Assembly: GCA_965199595.1 (NCBI GenBank)
Contig: OZ241182.1
Location: forward strand, 186,001-250,000
Direction: 5' to 3'
Length of the DNA stretch: 64,000 nt
Origin: JBBROS01 sp965199595
GTDB lineage: Bacteria > Pseudomonadota > Alphaproteobacteria > Acetobacterales > Acetobacteraceae
Positions 54,677 to 63,729 of this stretch are shown piece by piece (position 1 is the first letter of the stretch; each line of letters opens with the position of its first letter). The notes under the pieces are model-generated. The model was not told the origin of the DNA. It saw only the letters and a program-made list of their open reading frames with translations, and did no database searches. The position numbers and the translations under genes are program-made.

Positions 54677-56713
54677 TCAGAATGCCTCGATCTCCCGCAT
54701 GGGGCAGCGGAGTTCCGTGCGCAGCCCGGCCTCCGCATAGGTCGTCGTCACACCGCCGGACCCGATCAGGCCGGATGCGATCAGCTTGGTGCCGAACCCG
54801 TTGATCACCGGCGCGGTGGCCGGCGGCCCGCCATGCTCCACCCAGCGGAACACGAGCTCCCGCCCATCCGCACCGTCCTCGACCTTCCAGGCCACCGAGA
54901 CCCGGCCGCTTTCGGTCGAGAGCGAACCGTGCTTCATGGCATTCGTCGCCAGCTCGTGCAGCACCAGCGACAGCGACAGCGTCGCCCGCGGCCCCACCAC
55001 CATCTCGGGCCCCGACACATCGAACCGGGCCAGCGTGAAGCGGTCCAGAATGCTGTTGACGATCACGGTGACCGCGCCCGTGGTCCAGTTGCGCTCCAGC
55101 AGCACCAGGTGCGCCTTGCTCAGGGTCTGGATGCGTTCCGTGAACACCGTGACCGCCTGCTGGTCGGATGCGCCCCTCATGGTCTGCCGCGCGATGGCCT
55201 GAACCATGGCCAGCGTGTTCTTCAGCCGATGGCTCAGCTCCAGGTTCTGCATCGCCTGGTCCTCCTCGGCCCGCGCCCGGTCCACGGCCACCTCCACCCG
55301 GTCCGCCACGTTGCGCAGAAACGCCAGTTCGTTGACCGACCAGCTGCGCGGCGCCGCGGCATGGGCAAAGAAGGTCGCGACCCGGCGGTTCCGGTTCAGC
55401 ATGGGCAGCGTGACCAGGGACCGCGTGTTCAACGCCAGCAGGTGGTCCGTATCCCCTGCGGTCAACGGATCGCTCAGCACGTCCTCGATCACCAGCGGCG
55501 AAGGGCCAAGCATCGCCTGGTAAAGGCCGCGGTGCTCGGCAATCCGGTGCCGCCCGACCGTGCTGACCTGGTTCCCAGCCACCCACTCCGCCTCGATCAC
55601 GATATCGCCCGGACCGCTATCGTGATGCGCATAGCCGACACGGGTCAGGCCGAGCACCCCGCCGACGATCGCGGAGGCCTCGCGGATAATGGTGGGCGCA
55701 TCATCACCATCGCGCAGCGTGTCGCTGAGCTGCAGCAGCGCCTCGCGCCGCGCATCGGCCAGGATGCGGGCGGTGACTTCCAGAAAGATCACCCCGAACC
55801 GGTCGCCTTCGATGGGGAACACGTGCCCCTCATACCACCGCTGCAAATCGCCGACCTGGCGCGTGAAGCTCGCGGCCTGCCCGCTCTCGACCACCTGCGC
55901 GAACTCCAGCACCCATTCCATCTCGATGCCCGGGAACACCTCGCGCACCGTGTGGCCCACCGCCTGCGCCTGCTCGACCCCGAGCAGCTCGCTCCAGGCC
56001 GGGTTCACTTCGAGGTAGCGCCAGTCGTGGATCGCTCCGGCCTCGTCGCGCACCACTTCCGCCACCAGGAACCCTTCGCGGAGCCGGTCGAACAGGCCGC
56101 GCCACTGCGCCTCGCGGTCCCGCAGCGCCTCGGCCTCGGCGCTCAGCCGCTGTCCGGCCATGCGCTCGCGCTCAAGCATGCGGTCGGCCATGCTCAAGGC
56201 CCGGCGCATCTCCATCAGCACCATGACCTGCTTTGCCAGGATCTGCAGCCCGTTCGCCTGTGCGGCGGTCAACCCCTCCGGCCGCGGCACGGTGTCGATC
56301 ACGCATAGCGAGCCGAGCGCGTACCCGTCCGAAGACCGAAGCGGCGCGCCGGCAAAGAACCGCAGGCCCGGCCCACCGGTGACCAGCGTATTCGCCACCG
56401 TGCGCGGATCCGTGGTCAGGTCCGGGATCACCAGCAGCCCGCTGCTGTCCAGCGTATGGGCACAGACGGAGCCGCCCAGCGTGGTCTGCCGCGTCTCGAA
56501 GCCAAGATGCGCCTTGAACCACTGCCGGTTCTCATCGACCAGGCTGACCAGCGCGATCGGCGTGCCGCATAGCTGAGCCGCCAGGCTGGCCAGGTCGTCG
56601 AATGCCTGCTCGGGGTCGCTGTCCAACAGGCCGTAGCTCCGCACGGCCGAAAGCCGGGCCGGATCAAGGACGGAGACTGGCAGCGCCGCAGGCGTAAGTG
56701 GACTGTCGGACAT
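54677..56713 (-). CDS. HWE-family sensor histidine kinase (GAF-PAS-GAF)
   Basis: 678-residue soluble kinase. GAF domain at ~20-165 (ASLAAQLCGTPIALVSLVD..., CAHTLDSSGLLVIPD), PAS at ~210-330, a second GAF at ~345-490, then the kinase core: phospho-acceptor His in LSHRLKNTLAMVQAIARQT (~500-518), VLHELATNAMKHGS, the FRWVEHGGP (W-x-E) that defines HWE kinases, and GFGTKLI. The ATG at 56713 is chosen. No response regulator is adjacent. HWE kinases often feed the general stress response (PhyR), which would fit the neighbouring catalase and CsbD genes, but this is inference. Confidence 0.88.
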   Translation of the reverse strand: MSDSPLTPAALPVSVLDPARLSAVRSYGLLDSDPEQAFDDLASLAAQLCGTPIALVSLVDENRQWFKAHLGFETRQTTLGGSVCAHTLDSSGLLVIPDLTTDPRTVANTLVTGGPGLRFFAGAPLRSSDGYALGSLCVIDTVPRPEGLTAAQANGLQILAKQVMVLMEMRRALSMADRMLERERMAGQRLSAEAEALRDREAQWRGLFDRLREGFLVAEVVRDEAGAIHDWRYLEVNPAWSELLGVEQAQAVGHTVREVFPGIEMEWVLEFAQVVESGQAASFTRQVGDLQRWYEGHVFPIEGDRFGVIFLEVTARILADARREALLQLSDTLRDGDDAPTIIREASAIVGGVLGLTRVGYAHHDSGPGDIVIEAEWVAGNQVSTVGRHRIAEHRGLYQAMLGPSPLVIEDVLSDPLTAGDTDHLLALNTRSLVTLPMLNRNRRVATFFAHAAAPRSWSVNELAFLRNVADRVEVAVDRARAEEDQAMQNLELSHRLKNTLAMVQAIARQTMRGASDQQAVTVFTERIQTLSKAHLVLLERNWTTGAVTVIVNSILDRFTLARFDVSGPEMVVGPRATLSLSLVLHELATNAMKHGSLSTESGRVSVAWKVEDGADGRELVFRWVEHGGPPATAPVINGFGTKLIASGLIGSGGVTTTYAEAGLRTELRCPMREIEAF

Positions 56714-56859
56714 GACCTCCGGGGCTCCCACGGCATGCCGGGCCGGCGACACCGACCCTGAGCATCCAAGCCAGCCGCTTCGGACATAATGTATCAACCC
56801 GACGCAAAATGCCAGCGGCACCGGCATGACCCATGCCGGCAGCGCCGGGGCAGGGGAGG

Positions 56860-58950
56860 TTAGAACACGGTCCGCACCGAGGGCTCACGGGCCCAGATGC
56901 GGCCCTTGGCAGCCGCCGCCAGATAGGCCTGCGGCTTGTCCAGTCCCACGACGCCGGCATCTGCAACCACCCCGGCCTTGTCCATCAAAGCCTTTGCGCC
57001 CGGCGTGTGGCCAATCACCTTCAGATGGGCGAACGCATCGTGCACGAAGCCAACCGCCGCGGCTTCCCTCGTCAGCATCGCCGCACCCTCGGCTGAAAGC
57101 GCCAGCACGATGGTGTCGAACAGCACCGAAGGGCCGCCTGCCAACTGGAAATCCGCGCGGATCTTGCCGCCGTCACTGCCCTTGGCGCCGCCCACCTTGG
57201 GCGCGATCACCGCGAAGGTGGCGCCGATGGCCTTGGCGGCCGCCTCCAGCGCCGTCACCTGGGCCGGGTCGGTGCCATCGGCCACCAGGCACCCTACCTT
57301 GCGGCCCTTCAGCGTCGGCTCGAACTTGGCAAGGATGCTGAGCATGGGCGAGTTCGGCAGGTCCGTGCGCGTCGCAGCCATGGTCGGCGCCCTGGTGATC
57401 GGCGCGTCATGCCCCAGCCCTTCGGCCACCCGCTTGGCCAGGCTCTCGTCCACATTGGCGAGGCGCGACAGCAGCGTAACCCGCACCGCCTCGGTCTCGA
57501 CCTTGCTCAACTCGAAGATGAAAGCGGAAACGATGTGGTTCTGCTCCGGCTCCGTCTGGCTGAAGAAGAACTGCCGTGCCTGGCTGTAGTGGTCGGCGAA
57601 GGTCTCGGACCGCACGCGCCGCTTGTCGCCGGTCTCGGTGGCAGGGAAGCTGGTGAAGCCGTGCACCGGGTCCTGCCGCTCCGTGGTCGGGCTCAGCGAA
57701 CTGGGTGAATACGAGACCCGGCCCTTCGGAGTACCCATCTGCATATGCCCGTCGCGCTGGAAGTTGCGCATCGGGCACCGCGGCGCATTGATCGGCAGCT
57801 GCGCGAAGTTCGGGCCGCCCAGGCGCGAAAGCTGGGTGTCGAGATAGGACTGGTTGCGTCCCTGCAACAGGGGGTCGTTGGTGAAATCAATGCCCGGCAC
57901 CACATGCGTCGTGCAGAACGCCACCTGCTCCGTCTCGGCGAAATAGTTGTCGGGATTGCGGTCCAGCACCATGCGGCCGATCACGCGCAGCGGCACCAGC
58001 TCCTCCGGGATCAGCTTGGTGCTGTCCAGGATATCGAAGTCGAAGCGCTCGGCAAACGCATCGTCGAACAGCTGCACCGCCAGCTCCCACTCCGGGAAGT
58101 CCCCCTGGTCGATGGAGTCCCACAGGTCGCGCCGGTGGAAGTCGGGATCGCCGCCACTGATCTTGAGCGCCTCGTCCCAGATGACGGACTGCATGCCGAG
58201 CTTCGGCCGCCAATGGAATTTCACATAGGTGGACTTACCCGCGGCGCTCACCAGGCGGAAGCTGTGCACGCCGAAGCCCTCCATCATGCGGAAGGAGCGC
58301 GGGATCGTGCGGTCGGACATGATCCACATGAGCATATGGGTGCTCTCGGGCGAGAGCGAGGCCCAGTCCCAGAAGGTGTCATGCGCTGTCTGCGCCTGCG
58401 GGAAACCGCGGTCCGGCTCCTGCTTGGCGGCATGGATCAGGTCCGGAAACTTGATGGCATCCTGGATGAAGAACACCGGGATGTTGTTGCCGACCAGGTC
58501 CCAGTTGCCCTGCTGCGTGTAGAACTTCACCGCAAAACCCCGCACGTCCCGCGCCGTGTCCGCCGACCCGGCATTGCCGGCCACCGTCGAAAAGCGCGTG
58601 AACACCGGGGTGCGGACACCGGTCTTGGTCAGAACCTCGGCCCTGGTGTACTCCGCCAGGGAATCCGTCAGCTCGAAATACCCGTGCGCCGCGGCGCCGC
58701 GCGCATGCACCACCCGCTCCGGGATCCGTTCATGGTTGAAATGCTGCAGCTTCTCCAGAAGGCTCGCATCTTCCAGCAGGGTCGGGCCACGCGGATTAGG
58801 CTTCAGCGAGTTCTCGTCATCGCCGATCACCACGCCCTGGTTGGTGGTCATCTGCGGATGCGTGCCGCCGGCCACCTGGTGCAGCTCACCGCCAGCGCCG
58901 ACGATGTCGGCAACGGAAGGCTTGGATTTGGGAGGATGAGTATCGGGCAT
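56860..58950 (-). CDS. katE: Large-subunit catalase (KatE/HPII type)
   Basis: Breaks down hydrogen peroxide with heme. 696 residues, the large-subunit class. ERIPERVVHARGAAAHGYFE (~76-95) holds the catalytic His, RFSTVAGNAGSADTARD (~117-133) follows, and the heme-ligand Tyr is in the SYLDTQLSRLGGPNF region (~365-379). The C-terminal flavodoxin/amidotransferase-like domain (~540-690) starts KGRKVGCLVADGTD. The ATG at 58950 has AGGATCC upstream; 17 earlier codons are unlike the family. Confidence 0.96.
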   Translation of the reverse strand: MPDTHPPKSKPSVADIVGAGGELHQVAGGTHPQMTTNQGVVIGDDENSLKPNPRGPTLLEDASLLEKLQHFNHERIPERVVHARGAAAHGYFELTDSLAEYTRAEVLTKTGVRTPVFTRFSTVAGNAGSADTARDVRGFAVKFYTQQGNWDLVGNNIPVFFIQDAIKFPDLIHAAKQEPDRGFPQAQTAHDTFWDWASLSPESTHMLMWIMSDRTIPRSFRMMEGFGVHSFRLVSAAGKSTYVKFHWRPKLGMQSVIWDEALKISGGDPDFHRRDLWDSIDQGDFPEWELAVQLFDDAFAERFDFDILDSTKLIPEELVPLRVIGRMVLDRNPDNYFAETEQVAFCTTHVVPGIDFTNDPLLQGRNQSYLDTQLSRLGGPNFAQLPINAPRCPMRNFQRDGHMQMGTPKGRVSYSPSSLSPTTERQDPVHGFTSFPATETGDKRRVRSETFADHYSQARQFFFSQTEPEQNHIVSAFIFELSKVETEAVRVTLLSRLANVDESLAKRVAEGLGHDAPITRAPTMAATRTDLPNSPMLSILAKFEPTLKGRKVGCLVADGTDPAQVTALEAAAKAIGATFAVIAPKVGGAKGSDGGKIRADFQLAGGPSVLFDTIVLALSAEGAAMLTREAAAVGFVHDAFAHLKVIGHTPGAKALMDKAGVVADAGVVGLDKPQAYLAAAAKGRIWAREPSVRTVF

Positions 58951-59079
58951 GGACGGGATCCTGGTGCGATGCTTGGGCGGCGGATCGGCCCAACCGGCCA
59001 CAACCCTCGCCCCATGGTCAGACGTGCCGGTTCATCAACGCATCGGGGGCGCCTGGCCGGAGACAGGCACCCCGGGCGG

Positions 59080-59334
59080 TCAGCGGCGGCCGAGCAGGAA
59101 GCCGAGCAGGACGCCCACGCCCATGGCAACCATCACGGTCGCGACTGGCTGGTCGCTGGCATAGTTGCGGACCTCGTCCAGCACTTCGCCATAGGTTCCC
59201 TGGACCTTGCCCTCGGCCTGGTTGGCCTTGCCGCTGGCCTGGGTGGAGGTGTCACCAGTCAAGCCGCCCACGGCATCCTGGATCTTGCCGCCGATGTTCT
59301 TGGCGGCGCCCTCGATACGGTTCTCGTCAACCAT
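59080..59334 (-). CDS. CsbD-like stress protein with C-terminal membrane helix
   Basis: 84 residues. The N-terminal half is the CsbD pattern (NRIEGAAKNIGGKIQDAVG, ~5-23, and ASGKANQAEGKVQG, ~33-46). The C-terminal part has a hydrophobic helix (TVMVAMGVGVLLGFLLG, ~65-81) and ends GRR, like DUF883/ElaB proteins. CsbD genes are general-stress genes in many bacteria. Same strand as katE, 129 bp upstream of it, consistent with shared stress control. Confidence 0.85.
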   Translation of the reverse strand: MVDENRIEGAAKNIGGKIQDAVGGLTGDTSTQASGKANQAEGKVQGTYGEVLDEVRNYASDQPVATVMVAMGVGVLLGFLLGRR

Positions 59335-59689
59335 GTCATGTTCCTCGTTGCTGATGGTGAAAATGGACCCGGCGCGGCATGCAGTCGCGCTCCGCTCGCG
59401 CCATAGCCAGGACTAACGCGGCACTTGCCGGATTGTTGCCGAGGCCCGGTTCGACCCATCCTCACCCTCCCGGACCAGGTCGCCCGCAGCATGTGCTCAT
59501 CCGTCCAGTTCGCAGGTTGCGGCCACCACTGCGTGCGAGATCCATTCCACATCCGCCTGATATACCGCCGATCCCTTTCAATCTGGTTAATGCGATCAGC
59601 CGAAATTCGGCGGGTAGCAGCCCGGCCTGTAAAGGAATTGTTAGCAAAGCTTCTCCACTATCGGTGCCTGACGCACTGAACGGCATCTC
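59335..59689. other. 355-bp intergenic region between divergent csbD-like and EAL genes
   Basis: No coding sequence is supported; the open frames here lack family resemblance and plausible ribosome sites. The region is less GC-rich at 59570-59690. It holds a perfect inverted repeat, GCCGAA-A-TTCGGC (59599-59611), and must contain promoters for both flanking genes. No GGAAC-type general-stress promoter was found by eye. Confidence 0.6.
59599..59611. repeat. Inverted repeat upstream of the EAL gene
   Basis: GCCGAAATTCGGC is a 13-bp palindrome with a one-base centre, 79 bp upstream of the EAL gene start. It could be an operator. Confidence 0.4.
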
Positions 59690-61309
59690 ATGTTGAACTC
59701 TGAGCAAAGCGGACACGGGTTGAGCGTGAGGAAAGACCCGGCAAATCGCTTCGTCGCCTTCACCTTCGCCGCATCCGAAATGGTGCTGGAGGTCGATAGA
59801 GCCGGCCGCATCACCTACGCCGCGGGCGCGTTCCGATCCCGTCTCGGCTCATCGCCCGACTCGTTCCTCGGCCGCCACCTGGCGGATCTGGTCGCCCCGT
59901 CCCACCGCGAAGCCCTGCAGATGGCCCTGATCCTGGTTCAGGAGCGTGGACGGCTGCTGCCCTGCATGGTGCGGCTGTCCAACGCGGATCGCACGCCAGC
60001 CGTGCTCAGCGGCCTGAAACTGTCTCCGCAGGATCCTGCATCACCGCTCTGCCTCACCCTCGGCCACCCGCCGGCCGACACCGGCCTGGTCACCCAGGCC
60101 ACCACGGCGCAGCACCTGCTCAAGGCAGCACAGGCCCGGATGGCTCCGTCCGACACCGACCAGATGCCGGAAGCGGGACAGGTCGCCCTGCTCGAAATCG
60201 CCGGAGATCGCAGCGATGGCCAAGCGCTGGCCACGGTCCTGGAGGTGATTGCGCCAAACACCCTGGCCAGTGAGGTTGCGCCGGGCCGTTACGGGCTGCT
60301 GAACACTGCGGGACAGGATATCGCCACCCTGCTCCCATTGCTGGAAGCAGAGTTGCAGCGAGAAGACCGGGGGATTGCCGTATTGGCCCGGCAGATCTCG
60401 CTTGCCAGCCACGGGCTCACTGCCGCCCAGGCGGCGGCGGCCCTCCGTCAGGCCTTGGCCACCTTCGCCCGGGAGGGCCTTGCCGGCATCGATGGCGCGG
60501 GCTTCAACGGCGGCCTGGCCGGATACGTCAGGAACGCCATGCTCCAGGTCCAGGCCCTCCGAAGCTCGATCGCGCGACGTGATTTCTCCATCGTCTACCA
60601 ACCCATCGTCTCACTGGCGACACGTAAGCTACACCACTACGAAGCCTTGTTGCGCCCACGGCACGACATGGTGATACACTCCCCGCAGGAGTTCGTCCTG
60701 CTGGTCGAGACGGTCGGCCTGGCGGACGAACTCGACATCGCGGTCGCCGGGATCGTATGCGAGGCAGCGCAGCGCAGCGCCGCACCGCTGGCCTTCAACC
60801 TGTCCGGCCACTCCGCCCAGAACCCGGCGTTCCGCACCCGCCTGATCGACCTGCTGGACAGGAGCCAGGCCACCCGCACCGGCCGTATCCTCGTCGAGAT
60901 GACCGAGACCGCGGCCATCGACGACGTGTCCGAAGTCGTCGAGACCGCCCGCGCCATCCGTGCCGCCGGGGTCCACTTCTGCCTCGATGATTTCGGCGCC
61001 GGAGCCTCTGATATCCGCCTGCTGCGCGCCACCCCGACGGATATCGTGAAGCTGGACGGCTCGTTCGTGCCGGGCATCACCAGTGGCGGACGGGAGCGCG
61101 CCTTCGTGACCGGCATGGTGGAGATCGCCCGGGCCGCAGGAGCCGAGGTGGTTGCAGAACGCATCGAGACCGAGGCCGAGGCCAAAGCCCTGGCCGAAAT
61201 CGGGGCGGGCTACGGCCAAGGTTGGCTGTTCGGCCGCCCCGCCCCCTTGCCCGAACCACCCACCAGCCGGCCCGCCCGACGCAACGGCTCAAGGGAGAGC
61301 TGGTCCTGA
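59690..61309 (+). CDS. PAS-EAL domain protein, probable cyclic-di-GMP phosphodiesterase
   Basis: 539 residues. A PAS-like domain (~20-125: ASEMVLEVDRAGRITYAAG) and a linker (~130-280) precede the EAL domain (~285-525). Catalytic residues are intact: Y-E-A-L-L-R at ~321-326, FNLSG, the MTET glutamate, DDFGAG, K in VKLDGSF, ERIE and the GQGWLFG glutamine. No GGDEF domain and no membrane helix. It should degrade cyclic-di-GMP in response to a PAS-sensed signal. The ATG at 59690 has no strong Shine-Dalgarno. Confidence 0.9.
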   Translation: MLNSEQSGHGLSVRKDPANRFVAFTFAASEMVLEVDRAGRITYAAGAFRSRLGSSPDSFLGRHLADLVAPSHREALQMALILVQERGRLLPCMVRLSNADRTPAVLSGLKLSPQDPASPLCLTLGHPPADTGLVTQATTAQHLLKAAQARMAPSDTDQMPEAGQVALLEIAGDRSDGQALATVLEVIAPNTLASEVAPGRYGLLNTAGQDIATLLPLLEAELQREDRGIAVLARQISLASHGLTAAQAAAALRQALATFAREGLAGIDGAGFNGGLAGYVRNAMLQVQALRSSIARRDFSIVYQPIVSLATRKLHHYEALLRPRHDMVIHSPQEFVLLVETVGLADELDIAVAGIVCEAAQRSAAPLAFNLSGHSAQNPAFRTRLIDLLDRSQATRTGRILVEMTETAAIDDVSEVVETARAIRAAGVHFCLDDFGAGASDIRLLRATPTDIVKLDGSFVPGITSGGRERAFVTGMVEIARAAGAEVVAERIETEAEAKALAEIGAGYGQGWLFGRPAPLPEPPTSRPARRNGSRESWS

Positions 61310-61332
61310 CCCGGCACAGCCGTCGACCGCTT

Positions 61333-62850
61333 CTATCCTGCCGAATCCGCAGCACTCGACCGGACGCGGCGCGATGGTGCCGTCATCGCGTCCAGCTGAA
61401 GCAGGTCGTTCAACTCCGCCTCGGACAAAAGCCCCTCCTCCAGAACCAGGTCGTAAACCCGCTTGTTCTCCGCAAGCGCACGCCCGGCGATGCGGGAGCA
61501 CGCCTCGTATCCAAGCCGCGGCCCCAGTGCCGTGATCAACCCGATGCTGTTCTCCACCAGGTTCCGGCAATGATCCCGGTTCGCCTCGATGCCCTGGATG
61601 CAACGTGTGTTCAACGTGTCGATGGCCGCGGTCAGCACCCGCAGGGAGTTGAGGATGCAGTACCCGATCGTCGGCTCGAACGCATTGAGCTGAAGCTGCC
61701 CGCCCTCCGCGCACATCGTCACCGTCAGGTCGTGCCCGATCACCAGGTAGGCCACCTGGTTCACCACCTCCGGGATGACCGGGTTCACCTTGCCCGGCAT
61801 GATCGACGAACCCGCCTGCACCGCAGGCAGCCGTATCTCATAGAACCCGGCGCGCGGCCCGCTCGAAAGCAGGCGCAAGTCATTGCAGATCTTGGAAAGC
61901 TTGACAGCCACCCGCTTCAGCAGCCCGGAGAACAGCACGAAGGCACCCATGTCGGACGTCGCTTCGATCAGGTTGGATGCAAGCACGATCGGCTGCTTCG
62001 CCAGCCGCCCAAGCTCCTCAACGACCAGCGAGGCATAGCGCGGGTCGGCGTTGATGCCGGTCCCGATCGCCGTCGCACCCAGGTTCACCTCCCGGAACAG
62101 GGCGGAGCACTCGGCCAGCCGGGCCACGTCCTCCTTGATGGTGCTGTGGAACGCATCGAACTCCTGCCCCAGCGTCATGGGAACCGCGTCCTGCAGCTGG
62201 GTGCGGCCCATCTTGAGAACGTCGGCGAACTCGACGGCTTTCGACTTGAAGCTGAAGGCAAGCTCGTTCAAGGCATCGACCAGCGGCGCGGTGGCAAGAA
62301 TGACCGCCAGGCGCAGGGCGGTCGGGTAGGCGTCGTTGGTCGATTGCGACATGTTGACGTCGTCATTGGGATGCAGCTTCGCGTAGTCGCCCCGGACATG
62401 CCCCATGATCTCGAGCGCCACGTTCGCCACGACTTCGTTGGTGTTCATGTTGGTGGACGTGCCTGCGCCGCCCTGGATGGCATCGACCACGAACTGATCA
62501 TGAAAATCGCGGCTCCCCGCGATCCGGGCGCAGGCCCGGTCGATGGCGTCCGCCTTGGCCGCCGAGAGCTGGCCCAGCCGCCTGTTCGCCCGCGCGGCCG
62601 CCTGCTTCACCAGCACCAGCGCGCGAACGAAGTCCGGGAAATGCCCGATCGGGGTGCCGGTGATCGGGAAGTTGGCGATCGCCCGCATGGTGTGCACGCC
62701 CCAGTAGGCGGCCGTCGGCACCTCCGCGTTGCCGAGCAGGTCATGCTCGGTGCGGGTGGTTCCCGCAGACATGTCCATCTCCCGGACGGTCGCCACCTGC
62801 ACCCGGTCGGGGACGGTCATCACGGCGGGTTCGGCGTCGGTTTCGCTCAT
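61333..62850 (-). CDS. aspA: Aspartate ammonia-lyase
   Basis: Converts L-aspartate to fumarate and ammonia. 505 residues. The fumarase/aspartase signature GSSIMPGKVNP is at ~358-368; GAGTSTNMNTNEVVAN (~136-151) and the substrate loop region are also intact. The N-terminus is ~30 residues longer than typical aspartase (starts at TRTEHDLLGNAEVP). The ATG at 62850 is chosen, but internal ATGs at residues 11 and 25 are alternatives. Upstream on the same strand is an amino-acid importer, suggesting uptake and use of aspartate or glutamate. Confidence 0.92.
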   Translation of the reverse strand: MSETDAEPAVMTVPDRVQVATVREMDMSAGTTRTEHDLLGNAEVPTAAYWGVHTMRAIANFPITGTPIGHFPDFVRALVLVKQAAARANRRLGQLSAAKADAIDRACARIAGSRDFHDQFVVDAIQGGAGTSTNMNTNEVVANVALEIMGHVRGDYAKLHPNDDVNMSQSTNDAYPTALRLAVILATAPLVDALNELAFSFKSKAVEFADVLKMGRTQLQDAVPMTLGQEFDAFHSTIKEDVARLAECSALFREVNLGATAIGTGINADPRYASLVVEELGRLAKQPIVLASNLIEATSDMGAFVLFSGLLKRVAVKLSKICNDLRLLSSGPRAGFYEIRLPAVQAGSSIMPGKVNPVIPEVVNQVAYLVIGHDLTVTMCAEGGQLQLNAFEPTIGYCILNSLRVLTAAIDTLNTRCIQGIEANRDHCRNLVENSIGLITALGPRLGYEACSRIAGRALAENKRVYDLVLEEGLLSEAELNDLLQLDAMTAPSRRVRSSAADSAG

Positions 62851-62997
62851 TTCGAGTCTTTCATGGGGTCTGGCCTCCACCGCGGTCCAGGCAATCGGTG
62901 GTGCCGTTCCGGTTGGATCGGAGCAGGTATAACGTCTGTTCGCCGCCCGGTGTGTCAATTCGCTCGCCCACCATGTCACCAGGTCGTGCCGTGGCTC

Positions 62998-63729
62998 TCA
63001 AAGCGGATGCAGAACCCGTCTGAGGAAGTCCTGCGTGCGGGGTTGCTGCGGCTGCTCGAGCACGGTCCTGGCCGGGCCCTGCTCAACGATCACCCCGCCG
63101 TCGATGAACAGCACGCGGTCCGCGACATCCCGGGCAAAGGCGATCTCGTGCGTGACAACCACCATGGTCATGCCGTCATCCGCCAGTGTCCGCATGACGC
63201 TCAGCACCTCACCGACAAGCTCCGGGTCGAGCGCGGACGTCGGTTCGTCGAACAGGATCGCCCGCGGTTCCATCGCCAGCGCCCTGGCGATCGCAACGCG
63301 CTGCTGCTGTCCGCCCGAAAGCTGCGGCGGGTACATGTCGGCCTTTTCCGCCAGGCCAACCTGCGCCAGCAGGTCGCGCCCCCGCCTCACCGCATCGGCC
63401 CGGCGCACCTTCTTCACGAAGATCGGGCCCTCGATGACGTTCTCCAGCGCGGTGCGATGCGGGAACAGGTTGAAGCGCTGGAACACCATCGCCACCCGCG
63501 TCCGGATCGCGTGGATCGACGCCAGATCCCGGTCAACCCTCTGTCCCTCCACCGCGATGGTGCCCTGGTCGTAGCGCTCCAGCCCGTTGATGCAGCGCAG
63601 GATGGTCGATTTGCCGGAGCCCGAGGGGCCGATGATACAAACCACCTCACCCTTCTCCACGACAGCGGAGATCCCTTTCAGGACCTCGTGCAGCCCATAG
63701 CTTTTATGAACGTTCGAAAGCTCGATCAA
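62998..63729 (-). CDS. Polar amino acid ABC transporter ATP-binding protein (GlnQ-like)
   Basis: 243 residues. Walker A GPSGSGKST (~34-42), signature LSGGQQQRVAIARAL (~139-153) and Walker B ILFDEPTSALDPE (~160-172) are typical of the GlnQ/GltL/HisP group. No ATG exists upstream of the first conserved residues; the TTG at 63729 overlaps the permease stop as TTGA and is taken as the start. The aspA gene 147 bp downstream suggests an acidic amino acid as substrate (inference). Confidence 0.92.
   Translation of the reverse strand: MIELSNVHKSYGLHEVLKGISAVVEKGEVVCIIGPSGSGKSTILRCINGLERYDQGTIAVEGQRVDRDLASIHAIRTRVAMVFQRFNLFPHRTALENVIEGPIFVKKVRRADAVRRGRDLLAQVGLAEKADMYPPQLSGGQQQRVAIARALAMEPRAILFDEPTSALDPELVGEVLSVMRTLADDGMTMVVVTHEIAFARDVADRVLFIDGGVIVEQGPARTVLEQPQQPRTQDFLRRVLHPL

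Noticed and set aside
59379..59696. Short open frames in the csbD-EAL intergenic region
   Set aside because: No ribosome-binding site, no recognisable domain, and overlap with probable promoters.
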